The notes beneath the pieces are model-generated. The model saw nothing but the letters and a program-made list of their open reading frames with translations. It was not told where the DNA came from and made no database searches. 53,696 nt of DNA from Hyphomicrobiales bacterium (GTDB taxonomy: Bacteria; Pseudomonadota; Alphaproteobacteria; Rhizobiales; Rhizobiaceae). How positions within the stretch are numbered: position 1 is the first letter of the stretch; each line of letters starts with the position of its first letter. A program made the position numbers and the translations under genes. The stretch is from the NCBI GenBank assembly GCA_900471605.1, contig UCEY01000060.1:1-53696 (forward strand). The letters are read 5' to 3'. Of the stretch, positions 24,090 to 32,647 are shown one piece after another.

Positions 24090-26681
24090 ATGGTATCGAC
24101 CTATCTCACCTTCGATCTCGTCAATCGCGACATGCAGAAAAGCCTGAAGACGATTGCCGGGCAGACGATGGTGGTCAACGATACGAAGTACTACCAGGAG
24201 AACATCGGCAAGATCAAAACGGTCGATGAGTTTCTTGGCAACTACCGGCTCTATTCCTACGCGATGCAGGCGCACGGCCTGGAGGACATGATCTACGCCA
24301 AGGCGTTCATGAAGCAGGTGCTGGAAAGCGATCTCAGCGACGACAACAGCTTTGCGAACCGCCTGACCGACGACCGCTACAAGAACATTGCCTCCGCCTT
24401 CAATTTCGGCGTTTCCAACGGCGAGGGCGCAGCTGCCCAGTCCAACGGTCAGATGGAAGAACTCTTCGACACCTATGACCAGACGATCGCCGCCCAGAAC
24501 GATACGATCGAGGAAGACACCCGTTATTTCAAGGTCATGCTGGGCACCACCGGCAATATCACCAATGTCGATCAGTTGCTCGCCAATCCGAGGCTGCGCG
24601 ACTATATGTTCACGGCCTATGGCATCGATACGAAATACTACAATTACAACGCCATCCGTGGCGTGCTGACCAGCGATCCGGCCGATCCGACCAGTTTTTA
24701 CAACACGGCCTATGGCAACAATCTCACCCAGTACAATGCCGCGAAAACCGAGGATACGGAACTTGCCGAGCGAATGAGCCTCAGCACTGGCATTCCCGCT
24801 CTCCAGGACTCGATCACGCTTGGCCAGCAGAAGAAAACCGATCTCGAGACCCAGATCGCAACCAAGCAGAATGAACTGAGCAATGGTGGTGATCCGGCGG
24901 TCATCCAGCCGCAGATCGATGCCATGCAGACCGAGTTGACCAAGACAGTGGATGCGATCCAGAAGGATCAGACGACCCTCACCACGTCGCAAGCGCGCTA
25001 CACCGAGCTGGATGGCAGGCTGGTGCCGATCGCCCAGACGGACGCGCGCCGCGCAGAACTGGCAACGATCATCAGCGCCGGAGCGTCCGATGCGCCTTAT
25101 CTCGGCCTGATGAAATCCCTCGCCGAGGATTTCAACTTCAACGCGGACGGCTCGGTGCCGGCGGGCGGCGCGGTCACTCCGGAAAAGCTGCTGGAGATCG
25201 TCGGCGGCTTCTTCAACAAGCAGACCCGCATCACCCATGGCGAGGCGATGTTCAATCAGGAGCTCTTCGAGCAAGAGCTCAAGACAGCGACCAACGTCAA
25301 GGATTTCATCGATGACCCGCGGCTTCTGAAATATATCAAGGTCGCCTTCAATCTCGACAAGGTCACGGTCGTCAAGTCGACGATCGAGCAGATCCTGACC
25401 AGCGACCTCTCCGATCCGGACAGCTATGCGAACCGTTTCGGCGAGACCAATCCGGAATATCTCCAGCTCGCCAAGGCCTTCAACTTCAATACGGACGGTA
25501 CCGTTGCGGCCGGCCAGGCCCAGGACGGGCTGCAGACCAGCTCAACCCGCAGCAACTACATGAGCCGCTGGGACGACAAGCAGGAAGACGATCTCGCCAA
25601 GACCATCAAGTTCTACAAGCTCGACATTTCGGCTGTTAAGACGCTTGACGATTTCCTTAGCTCGGATGCCAAGGAATCATACGAGTTTGCTTTGGAGGCG
25701 GTCGGCATCGATCCGGCAACGGTCTCCAAACTGACGATCAAAAACGCCCTGAAAAGCGACCTTTCCGATCCGAACAGCTATATCTACAAGCTGAAGGACG
25801 AACGCTTCGTCTCGCTTGCCAAGTTTTTCAACTTCGATAGCAAGGGCGGCGTCACCCGCCAGGTGCTGCTTCAGTCCAACGCCGCGATTACCAACGTCGC
25901 CAAGGACTATATTCTGCGCAAGACCCGCTTCCTGGAAGGCGATGAACTGGACGCCGCCAAGAAAAAGGCCCAGACCGAGGCGAAATATTACACCGATGCG
26001 ATGCAGCGGATCGGAAGCCGCGACGAACTGCTCGCCGACCGCAAGACGCTCGACATCCTGCTGATCTCCAAGGGGATCGACCCTTCCACGGTCACCAACG
26101 ACTTCCTCAAAAAGGCCTTCAACTCGGATCCCGCCGATCCCAAGAGCTTCGTCAATACCCAGACGGACAAGCGGTTCGCGCAGATCGTCGGCACCTTCAA
26201 TTTCGACTCCAAGGGCGAGATCGACCGAAGCTCTGCGGGCCAGGCCCAGAACGGCGGCGAAGTCGTCGCGACCCAGGACCTTTACGTCCGCCAGCTTCTC
26301 GAAACCCAGCAGGGCGAAGAAAACCCGGGCGTCCGCCTGGCACTCTATTTCGAGCGCATGGCCGACAATATCACCGACCCCTACGTGATCCTCGGCGACG
26401 AGGCGCTGATGGAGTTCTTCCGCGTCACCTACCAGCTGCCCCAGGAAATCGGCAACATGGAAGTCGACCAGCAGGCCAAGCTGGTCGAGAAGAAGCTGGA
26501 TCTGAAGGACCTTGCCGATCCGGAAAAGGTGAAGAAGCTGGTTCAGCGCTTCACCATCATGTACGATCTGGAAAACAGCGTGAACACGGCTTCGTCGGTC
26601 AGCATCCTGAGCAGCGACGGCAGCTCGGTCGGCATCAGCTCGGACACGCTGTGGGCATTGTCCCAGATCAGGATGAGCTGA
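24090..26681 (+). CDS. Large DUF1217 repeat protein, flagellum-associated family
   Basis: 863 residues built from at least five related units with the pattern (L/F)xSD(L/P)(S/A)DPxS(Y/F)xN followed by FNF. Instances include ESDLSDDNSFANRL, TSDPADPTSFYNTA, TSDLSDPDSYANRF, KSDLSDPNSYIYKL and NSDPADPKSFVNTQ. A Gln/Thr-rich helical stretch (about 240-310) probably forms a coiled coil. DUF1217 proteins are usually encoded inside rhizobial flagellar clusters; none of those genes is near here. The start is taken at ATG 24090 (MVSTYLTFD), where conserved-looking sequence begins; 24051 is an alternative. No signal peptide, as expected for a flagellar-export-type protein. Confidence 0.82.
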   Translation: MVSTYLTFDLVNRDMQKSLKTIAGQTMVVNDTKYYQENIGKIKTVDEFLGNYRLYSYAMQAHGLEDMIYAKAFMKQVLESDLSDDNSFANRLTDDRYKNIASAFNFGVSNGEGAAAQSNGQMEELFDTYDQTIAAQNDTIEEDTRYFKVMLGTTGNITNVDQLLANPRLRDYMFTAYGIDTKYYNYNAIRGVLTSDPADPTSFYNTAYGNNLTQYNAAKTEDTELAERMSLSTGIPALQDSITLGQQKKTDLETQIATKQNELSNGGDPAVIQPQIDAMQTELTKTVDAIQKDQTTLTTSQARYTELDGRLVPIAQTDARRAELATIISAGASDAPYLGLMKSLAEDFNFNADGSVPAGGAVTPEKLLEIVGGFFNKQTRITHGEAMFNQELFEQELKTATNVKDFIDDPRLLKYIKVAFNLDKVTVVKSTIEQILTSDLSDPDSYANRFGETNPEYLQLAKAFNFNTDGTVAAGQAQDGLQTSSTRSNYMSRWDDKQEDDLAKTIKFYKLDISAVKTLDDFLSSDAKESYEFALEAVGIDPATVSKLTIKNALKSDLSDPNSYIYKLKDERFVSLAKFFNFDSKGGVTRQVLLQSNAAITNVAKDYILRKTRFLEGDELDAAKKKAQTEAKYYTDAMQRIGSRDELLADRKTLDILLISKGIDPSTVTNDFLKKAFNSDPADPKSFVNTQTDKRFAQIVGTFNFDSKGEIDRSSAGQAQNGGEVVATQDLYVRQLLETQQGEENPGVRLALYFERMADNITDPYVILGDEALMEFFRVTYQLPQEIGNMEVDQQAKLVEKKLDLKDLADPEKVKKLVQRFTIMYDLENSVNTASSVSILSSDGSSVGISSDTLWALSQIRMS

Positions 26682-26696
26682 GGGCGGGCGATCCCG

Positions 26697-27077
26697 TCAG
26701 GTGTCGTCGCTCTTGCCTGCCGCCTCGAAGCGGGGATCGGCATTCGATTCCAGCCAGTCGAGATCCGCGTGCATCGCGTCGCGGCTCGCCTTTTCCATCC
26801 GCCGGTAGCGGGACAGCAGTTCCTGGCCGAACTCGGTCAGGCCCGCACCGCCGCCGCTCTTTCCGCCATGGCGGGTAAAGATCGACGGTTCCTTGAACAT
26901 CCGGTTGATCTCGTCGCCGAGCAGCCATGCCCGCCGGTAGGACATGCCGATCGAGGCCCCCGCCGCCCGGATCGAACCGTGTTCGGCGATCAGTTCCAGA
27001 AGCTGCGCCTTGCCGGGGCCGAGGCGCACGCCGTTGTCGAGGTCGATCCTGATCGTGGTCTTCGACGACCGGCTCAT
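26697..27077 (-). CDS. ModE-like winged-helix regulator, DNA-binding domain only
   Basis: 126 residues. The ModE/LysR-like winged helix-turn-helix is clear: LGPGKAQLLELIAEHGSIRAAGASIGMSYRRAWLLGDEINRMF, then RHGGKSGGGAGLTEFGQELLSRYRRME. It lacks the C-terminal TOBE/molybdate-binding domains of full ModE, so molybdate sensing is not supported. The ATG overlaps the stop of the upstream FAD-dependent dehydrogenase (ATGA), which indicates translational coupling. No modABC genes are in the window. It may regulate the operon it belongs to. Confidence 0.85.
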   Translation of the reverse strand: MSRSSKTTIRIDLDNGVRLGPGKAQLLELIAEHGSIRAAGASIGMSYRRAWLLGDEINRMFKEPSIFTRHGGKSGGGAGLTEFGQELLSRYRRMEKASRDAMHADLDWLESNADPRFEAAGKSDDT

Positions 27078-28519
27078 GGGATCGAGACCACCTTGCCGGG
27101 GTTCATGATGCCGGCCGGATCGAAAGCCTGCTTGATACGCCGCATCAGCTCCATCTCGATCGGCGAGCGGATATGCGCGAGTTCGTCGCGCTTCAGCTGG
27201 CCGATGCCGTGTTCGGCCGAGATCGAGCCGCCCGCGGCAAGCACGATGCCATGGACGATGGCGTTGATCTCCCGCCAGCGGCCGATGAAGGCCGCCTTGT
27301 CGCCCACCATGTCGGCACTGATGGGCTGCGAGATGTTGTAGTGGATGTTGCCGTCGCCAAGATGGCCGAAGGCGCAGACCCGGGCTCCGGGCATGGCCGC
27401 CAGCACCGCCTGCTCGGCTTCTGCCATGAAGGCCGGGATTTTCGAGACCGGCACCGAAACGTCGTGCTTGATCGAGCCGCCCTCCGGCTTCTGGGCATCC
27501 GACATGCTTTCGCGCATGTGCCACAGCGCCTTCTGCTGGGCGACCGAAGACGCGATCACCGCGTCGCGTATCAGCCCGGCCTCAAAACCCTGTTCGAGCA
27601 GCGACTGCACCATGGATTCTGCCGTCTCGGCGGAATCCGAGGTCGAGATGTCGATCAGCGCGTACCACGGATGCGGCTGGGAGAGCGGATCGCGCACCCC
27701 TTCGATATGCCGGGTCACGAATTCGATGCCGATGCGCGGCATCAGCTCGAAACCGGTCAGCGCCGTGCCGCAGAGGTTCGAGGCCCGCTCGAAGAGTTTC
27801 AGCGCATCCGCGGGGGAAGCGAGGCCGGCGAGCGCCACTTGGTGCCCGACAGGCTGCGGAAACAGTTTCAGCACCGCGCCGGTGATGATCCCGAGCGTGC
27901 CTTCCGCGCCGATGAACAGGTCGCGCAGGTCGTAGCCGGTATTGTCCTTCTTGAGCCGCCGCAGTCCGTCCCAGATCTCGCCGGTCGGCAGCACCACTTC
28001 GAGCCCGAGGCAAAGCTGGCGGGTGTTGCCGTAGGCGAGCACGGCGGTGCCCCCGGCATTGGTGGAAAGGTTGCCGCCGATCCGGCAGGAGCCTTCCGAG
28101 CCGAGCGACAGCGGAAACAGCCGGTCGACTGCTTCCGCCGCCTTCTGCACGTCGGCAAGGATGGCGCCGGCATCGCAGACCAGCACATTGGCGACCGGAT
28201 CGACGTCGCGGATGCGGTTCATGCGTTCGAGCGAGACGATCAGGTCGTTGCCGCCACTGCGCGGCGTCTGCCCGCCGACAAGGCCGGTATTGCCGGTCTG
28301 CGGCACGATCGGCGTCCCGGTTTCGCTCGCAAGCTTCAGGATCGCGGCAACTTCCTCGACCGAGCCCGGCTTCAGCAGCATCGGCGAGGAGCCCTTGTAG
28401 AGCCCGCGGCCCTCGACCAGATGCGGCGCAAGATCGCTCGCCTCGCGCAGGACATGGTTCTCGCCGACGATCGCCGCGAAGCGGTCGAGAAGCTCTGGTT
28501 TCGGTCCCGGAATATCCAT
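27074..28519 (-). CDS. FAD-linked 2-hydroxyacid dehydrogenase, D-2-hydroxyglutarate dehydrogenase-like
   Basis: 481 residues. An N-terminal PCMH-type FAD-binding domain (PIVPQTGNTGLVGGQTP at about 70-86, GGNLSTNAGGTAVLAYGNTR, GAEGTLGIIT) is followed by the FAD-oxidase C-terminal domain ending AFDPAGIMNPGKVVS. The metal-ligand segment FGHLGDGNIHYN and SAEHGIGQLKRD are those of the D-2-hydroxyglutarate/D-lactate dehydrogenase group, so substrates such as D-2-hydroxyglutarate or D-lactate are likely. AGAGGAAGAG lies before the ATG. It follows tsaC on the same strand by 27 bases and overlaps the ModE-like gene. Confidence 0.92.
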   Translation of the reverse strand: MDIPGPKPELLDRFAAIVGENHVLREASDLAPHLVEGRGLYKGSSPMLLKPGSVEEVAAILKLASETGTPIVPQTGNTGLVGGQTPRSGGNDLIVSLERMNRIRDVDPVANVLVCDAGAILADVQKAAEAVDRLFPLSLGSEGSCRIGGNLSTNAGGTAVLAYGNTRQLCLGLEVVLPTGEIWDGLRRLKKDNTGYDLRDLFIGAEGTLGIITGAVLKLFPQPVGHQVALAGLASPADALKLFERASNLCGTALTGFELMPRIGIEFVTRHIEGVRDPLSQPHPWYALIDISTSDSAETAESMVQSLLEQGFEAGLIRDAVIASSVAQQKALWHMRESMSDAQKPEGGSIKHDVSVPVSKIPAFMAEAEQAVLAAMPGARVCAFGHLGDGNIHYNISQPISADMVGDKAAFIGRWREINAIVHGIVLAAGGSISAEHGIGQLKRDELAHIRSPIEMELMRRIKQAFDPAGIMNPGKVVSIP

Positions 28520-28546
28520 CAGCGTCTCTTCCTCTCTTGCCCCGGC

Positions 28547-29524
28547 CTATTCGCGCGGGGCGGCGGCGCGTGCCAGCCGGTCGTTGATCGCTTCGCCGAG
28601 CCCATGGTCGGGAATGGGCGTGACGGCGATGCGGGCAGCGCCGGTCGCATCGGCCTGCTTCAGATAGTCGAACAGGTTTGCCGCGGCCTGCGCAAGATCG
28701 CCGGAGGGGCTCAGGTTGAAAACAGCTTTGGCAAGTTCGACGCCGGCGACTGGAGCCGAACCGAACCGGATCAGCGCTTCGCCCTCGTCGACATGGTCGG
28801 CGTTGAGCCTGACCGCCGCTCCCGGCGCGTAGTGGGACGCGAGCATGCCGGGGGCCTCGATGATCGCCGCCGGTCCTTCAGGCCGGATTACCTGGAGGCC
28901 AGTCGCCTTTTCGATCTCTTCCGCGGCAACTCCGCCGGGTCTCAGGAGCCGGATCACGCCGTCTTCGACGCGAACGATGGTCGACTCCACCCCGACCGGA
29001 GCCGCCCCACCGTCGATGATAAGAGAGAGCTTGTCGCCCAGATCGTCGGCGACATGGGCAGCGCTGGTTGGGCTTATCTTGCCGGACGTATTGGCGCTCG
29101 GCGCCGCGAGGGGCTTGCCGAAGGCGCGGATGAGCTCGGAGGCGAAGCCCTTGGGAAGCCGGATGCCGACCGTGTCGAGCCCCGCCGTCGCCAGCGCATG
29201 GATGCCGCTTTCGGGCTTCAGGGGAAGGATCAGGGTGAGGGGACCCGGCCAGAAGGCTTCCGCAAGTTTTCGCGAAATGGGATCGAACTCCGCATAACGC
29301 TCGGCCATGTCGAGGTCCGACATGTGGCAGATCAGCGGGTTGAAGCGCGGCCGGCCCTTGGTCTCGTAGATTCGGGTGATGGCGGCGGGATTGGTGGCAT
29401 CAGCGGCAAGCCCGTAGACCGTTTCGGTGGGGATTGCCACCGGCAGGCCGTCGCCAAGCACGGCGCAGGCTTTGGCGAGCGCGCCGTCATGCTCCCGGGT
29501 GATGTCGATGATCTGAGCCGTCAT
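28547..29524 (-). CDS. tsaC: Threonylcarbamoyl-AMP synthase, Sua5/TsaC type
   Basis: 325 residues; makes threonylcarbamoyl-AMP from threonine, bicarbonate and ATP for t6A37 of ANN-decoding tRNAs. The YrdC domain is N-terminal (PTETVYGLAADATN, KGRPRFNPL, PLAAPSANTSGKISPT, GVESTIV), followed by a linker and a Sua5-specific C-terminal domain (APGMLASHYAPGAAVRL onward), so it is the longer Sua5 form and not the short TsaC. It starts the minus-strand run tsaC, dehydrogenase, ModE-like gene. Confidence 0.95.
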   Translation of the reverse strand: MTAQIIDITREHDGALAKACAVLGDGLPVAIPTETVYGLAADATNPAAITRIYETKGRPRFNPLICHMSDLDMAERYAEFDPISRKLAEAFWPGPLTLILPLKPESGIHALATAGLDTVGIRLPKGFASELIRAFGKPLAAPSANTSGKISPTSAAHVADDLGDKLSLIIDGGAAPVGVESTIVRVEDGVIRLLRPGGVAAEEIEKATGLQVIRPEGPAAIIEAPGMLASHYAPGAAVRLNADHVDEGEALIRFGSAPVAGVELAKAVFNLSPSGDLAQAAANLFDYLKQADATGAARIAVTPIPDHGLGEAINDRLARAAAPRE

Positions 29525-29557
29525 GTCCGCCCGTCAATAACGCGGACCAGTCCGGCT

Positions 29558-30172
29558 TCAAAGCTTTTTGATGATCTCGCGAAGCATTTCATTGGAAGTG
29601 CCGAGCATCAGCACGTTCTTGATCGCTTCCGTCGGATCGTTGGTCTGGAACAGCAGGCCGTTCTTGCGGATCGAGCGGTTGATCTGCAGCGGCTGGCCGG
29701 CCTCGCGTTCGACCGCGACGGCAAAATACATGCGCGAATAGGCCGTGCTGATCCGCTCGAAGAACGTTTCCTTGTCGCCGATCTCGGAGAAGAAGTTGGC
29801 GATGTAGAAGGACCAACTCACCGGCACGCCGCGTGCAAGCAGAGTTCTTGCCGCCGTGACATGGCAATAGCCGAGATGCGGCCGTTCATCGAGCGTGTGA
29901 TGAAAGACGATCTTCGGGAACTTGATCGAGCGGTGGAAGGAGTTGATCCGGTTGTGGCTGGCTTCTCCGGCTGCCTCGAGCCTCTTGCCGGTGCGCTCGG
30001 CGACTTCGTCATGGGTGAGATAGCGGCGTTCCGCCGGCAGCCAGATCGGATTGTAGCGGGCAATGCGCCCCGTCCGCAGGAATTCCGAATGGGCAGCCGT
30101 TTTCACGACCACCGGCGCCGGAGGCTTTGGTGGAGGGGCGTCGTAGTAGCGGATCTTTCCCTTTGCCTGCAC
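29558..30172 (-). CDS. Conserved hypothetical protein
   Basis: 204 residues. Pro-rich N-terminus (DAPPPKPPAPVVVK), then a basic, mixed alpha/beta sequence (ERRYLTHDEVAERTGKRL, FHRSIKFPKIVFHHTLDERPHLGYCHV). There is no signal peptide or membrane helix. It may be one of the Rhizobiaceae-specific domains of unknown function, but I cannot name it with confidence. The start appears to be GTG at 30172, with a weak ribosome site. It is transcribed away from the cobalamin riboswitch. Confidence 0.65.
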   Translation of the reverse strand: MQAKGKIRYYDAPPPKPPAPVVVKTAAHSEFLRTGRIARYNPIWLPAERRYLTHDEVAERTGKRLEAAGEASHNRINSFHRSIKFPKIVFHHTLDERPHLGYCHVTAARTLLARGVPVSWSFYIANFFSEIGDKETFFERISTAYSRMYFAVAVEREAGQPLQINRSIRKNGLLFQTNDPTEAIKNVLMLGTSNEMLREIIKKL

Positions 30173-30346
30173 GGTGGCGTCGCTCCCATTCGAGCCGGGA
30201 TTTTATGGCCTATCTGTTAATGACAGGTTTCGCTTTCGCGGAGCTGGAGTGTTGCATTTTGACCCGTTTTACCGCTGTCGCCAACGCGGTTGCCGATGTC
30301 GCAATGTCGCCTATGCGACACGCCTGCTCGATGATTATATCCGCTT
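30173..30346 (+). promoter_or_regulatory. Promoter region with TGTCGC boxes upstream of the cobalamin riboswitch
   Basis: TGTCGC occurs at 30276, 30297 and 30305. The last pairs with GCGACA at 30315-30320 as a perfect palindrome (four-base spacer CTAT). A TTATAT -10-like box lies at 30335-30340, so the palindrome covers the -35 region. Transcription would then begin a few bases before the riboswitch. A repressor or activator site is likely; the protein is unknown. Confidence 0.5.
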
Positions 30347-30556
30347 CGATCTCAGGGTGCCGCCGAACTAGGGAGGCGGAGAATTGGGAAGCCGGCAGGG
30401 GCCTTGAAAACCTCGATCCGGCGCTGCCCCCGCAACGGTGGTGGAGCAAGAAAGCCTGGCATGAGCCACTGGGAAAGAGCCGAAAAGGCCGCCCGGGAAG
30501 GCGCCGGGCCCGTCCCCTCAAGGGACAGCTCCTGAGCCCGGAAACCAGCCTCGGGA
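30347..30556 (+). promoter_or_regulatory. Cobalamin (B12) riboswitch
   Basis: All conserved blocks of the aptamer are present in order: GGTGCC at 30356; AATTGGGAAGCCGG at about 30382; GATCCGGCGCTGCCCCCGCAACGGT at about 30415-30439; GAGCCACTG at 30463-30471; GGGAAGGC at about 30495; and the B12 box GAGCCCGGAAACCAGCC at 30534-30550. A short P1 stem can pair the two ends. It senses adenosylcobalamin or another cobalamin and normally represses the downstream gene. About 113 bases separate it from the ATG of the Rieske oxygenase, the only co-directional gene in reach. Confidence 0.95.
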
Positions 30557-30669
30557 CAAAAGACGACGACCGGACGCGGCGGGCGTTCGGGACAGGGTTT
30601 GGGGTGGGCCTTGAGGCCGGCCGGCATTTCCATGTCCTTCCGCTGTCCATTTTTGACGAGGAAGGTTAT

Positions 30670-31914
30670 ATGGAAATTCGCAATCAGGCCCTGCGGCAGC
30701 TCAAGAACCGTCGCGAAGGTTTCAGCCTCGAGCAGGCCTTCTATACCGATCCCAGTTACTACAAGCTCGATCTGGAAATGATCTGGTATCGCGACTGGCT
30801 GTTCGTCGGCCATGATTGCGAGTTGCCCAAGGCCGGAGCCTATTTCACCCTGCAGATCGGCGATTATCCGGTCGTCGTCGTGCGTGGCCGTGACAACCAG
30901 ATCCGCGCCCTGCACAACACATGCCGTCATCGCGGCAGCCGCGTCTGCACCAAGGAGCATGGCTCGGCGGTCCGGCTTGTCTGTCCCTACCATCAATGGA
31001 CCTACGAGCTGGACGGCTCGCTTCTGGTCGGCCGCCAGATGGGCCAGGACTTCGACAAGACCCAGTTCGCCATGAAGAAGGTCCATTGCGAGAGCGTCGC
31101 CGGCTATATCTTCATCTGCCTTGCCAATGAAGCGCCGGATTTCGCGCCGGTCCGGGCCTCGATCGAACCTTATCTGGCACCGCATCGCCTGTGGGAAGCC
31201 AAGGTCGCCCACCAGTCGACGATCATCGAGAAGGGCAACTGGAAGCTCGTCTGGGAAAACAACCGCGAGTGCTACCACTGCGCCGCGAACCATCCGGAAC
31301 TCTGCCGCACCTATCCGGAATCGCCGACCGCGACCGGCGTCCAGGGCGCCAAGGACGATCCGGTCATCGCCGCCCATTGGCAGCGCTGCGAGGAGGCCGG
31401 GTTGCCGAGCGAATTCCGCATGGACGAGACCGGCCAGTTCCGCGTCGCGCGCATGCCGCTGATCGAGGATGCCGAGAGCTACACGATGACCGGCCGCAAC
31501 GCCGTCCAGCGCAGGCTTTCCGACGACGTGACGATCAACTCGATCGGCACCATGCTGCTCTTCCACTATCCGAGCAGCTGGAACCACATTCTCGGCGACC
31601 ACGCGATCTCGTTCCGGGTCACCCCGCTTGGGCCCGAGGAGACGGCGGTCACCACCAAATGGCTGGTTCACAAGGATGCGGTCGAGGGCGTCGACTACAA
31701 TCTCGAAGAGCTGACGCATGTCTGGAACATGACCAACGACCAGGACCGCCAGATCGTCGAGGAAAATGCCTTCGGCATCCGCTCGCCGGCTTATGAACCT
31801 GGTCCCTATTCGCCGCTGCACGAAGGCGGCGTCATGCAGTTCGTCGAATGGTATTCGAACTTCATGGTCAACCGGCTGCAGGGCGACCAGGCGAAGCTTT
31901 CGATCGTCGCCTGA
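30670..31914 (+). CDS. Rieske oxygenase alpha subunit, glycine betaine demethylase (GbcA)-like
   Basis: 414 residues. The Rieske [2Fe-2S] domain has C85-x-H87 and C105-x2-H108 (CRHRG and CPYHQW). The catalytic mononuclear iron site has NNRECYHCAANH at about 197-208, giving H203 and H208, with a later Asp in the C-terminal part. Closest in pattern to oxygenases that demethylate quaternary amines (GbcA, stachydrine and carnitine enzymes), which release formaldehyde; exact substrate unproven. GAGGAAGG lies seven bases before the ATG at 30670. The cobalamin riboswitch lies in its leader. No reductase partner (GbcB) gene is visible in the window. Confidence 0.85.
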   Translation: MEIRNQALRQLKNRREGFSLEQAFYTDPSYYKLDLEMIWYRDWLFVGHDCELPKAGAYFTLQIGDYPVVVVRGRDNQIRALHNTCRHRGSRVCTKEHGSAVRLVCPYHQWTYELDGSLLVGRQMGQDFDKTQFAMKKVHCESVAGYIFICLANEAPDFAPVRASIEPYLAPHRLWEAKVAHQSTIIEKGNWKLVWENNRECYHCAANHPELCRTYPESPTATGVQGAKDDPVIAAHWQRCEEAGLPSEFRMDETGQFRVARMPLIEDAESYTMTGRNAVQRRLSDDVTINSIGTMLLFHYPSSWNHILGDHAISFRVTPLGPEETAVTTKWLVHKDAVEGVDYNLEELTHVWNMTNDQDRQIVEENAFGIRSPAYEPGPYSPLHEGGVMQFVEWYSNFMVNRLQGDQAKLSIVA

Positions 31915-31940
31915 GCCGCCTATCCTTATCGCCAATTCGT

Positions 31941-31970
31941 GATCGGCCGTTCGTTGCGAAGCGGCCGGTC
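31941..31970 (+). terminator. Possible terminator hairpin after the Rieske gene
   Basis: Long inverted repeat (CGGCCG...CGGCCG with extended GATC/GGTC and TCG/CGA pairing) about 25 bases after the stop. There is no T-run, so termination is uncertain. Confidence 0.4.
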
Positions 31971-32034
31971 ATAGGAACGAAGTCCTGTGGCCTGCGTTAG
32001 GTTTTCAGTCGAAAACCATGAGAGGAAACCCAGG

Positions 32035-32460
32035 ATGAGTGCTTTTCGTTTGCGCCTGACCGCGGCGGCGGTCGCCGTCGCGACCACATTTGCCGGCCTT
32101 TTGCCCGCGCAGGCCATCCAGATGCCCGCTCCCCCGGCCGGCATTTCCGACACCGGCAATATCACCAATGTCCAGCTGCTGCGGCGCGACTACGGCCGGC
32201 GTGACCGCTACGGCTGGTATGGCGGCCACCGCGGTTACCGCGAACGCCGCCCCGGTTATCGCTACCACAACGGTTTCTGGTTCCCGTTGGCAGCCTTCGG
32301 TGCCGGCGCGCTTATCGGCGGCGCCATCCAGGCGGACCGGGGTTACGGCAGCCGCCACGTCGCCTGGTGCGAAAGCCGCTACCGGACCTATAGGGCCTTC
32401 GATAACACTTATGTAGCGAGCGCCGGTATCCGCCGATCCTGCGTTTCGCCCTACAGGTAA
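32035..32460 (+). CDS. BA14K-family secreted protein, copy 1
   Basis: 141 residues. Signal peptide about 1-27 (ends PAQA), then a Tyr/Arg/Gly-rich segment (YGRRDRYGWYGGHRGYRERRPGYRY). A hydrophobic helix follows (FPLAAFGAGALIGGAI), and the C-terminal BA14K motif has two Cys (HVAWCESRYRTYRAFDNTY...CVSPYR). The family was first described as a Brucella immunoreactive lectin-like 14 kDa protein and is widespread in Rhizobiales; function poorly known. CAGG lies directly before the ATG. A close paralogue follows 187 bases downstream. Confidence 0.88.
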   Translation: MSAFRLRLTAAAVAVATTFAGLLPAQAIQMPAPPAGISDTGNITNVQLLRRDYGRRDRYGWYGGHRGYRERRPGYRYHNGFWFPLAAFGAGALIGGAIQADRGYGSRHVAWCESRYRTYRAFDNTYVASAGIRRSCVSPYR

Positions 32461-32486
32461 TCAGGCATTGGTCGTCTCAAGACGAA

Positions 32487-32518
32487 AACCCGGCCGCTGC
32501 AGACGCGCGGCCGGGTTT
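32487..32518 (+). terminator. Terminator between the two BA14K genes
   Basis: Ten-base perfect arms AACCCGGCCG and CGGCCGGGTT, then TCCTT. The short T-run makes it moderate on the plus strand. Confidence 0.65.
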
Positions 32519-32647
32519 CCTTCGTCGGAACGACGTTAATCACGCATTCAGGATGAATTTCCTAAAGTCGCGCCGAAATTGAACTCGCGGGATATCCAGC
32601 ATAATCTACCGGCGAAGTTGAAATAGCCAAGGGTTTGGGGGCTTAAC

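Noticed and set aside
27173..30220. A 1015-codon open frame on the plus strand
   Set aside because: It runs antisense through the dehydrogenase, tsaC and the hypothetical gene. Its sequence is Arg/Gly/His/Asp-rich without any domain, as expected from the complement of GC-rich coding DNA.
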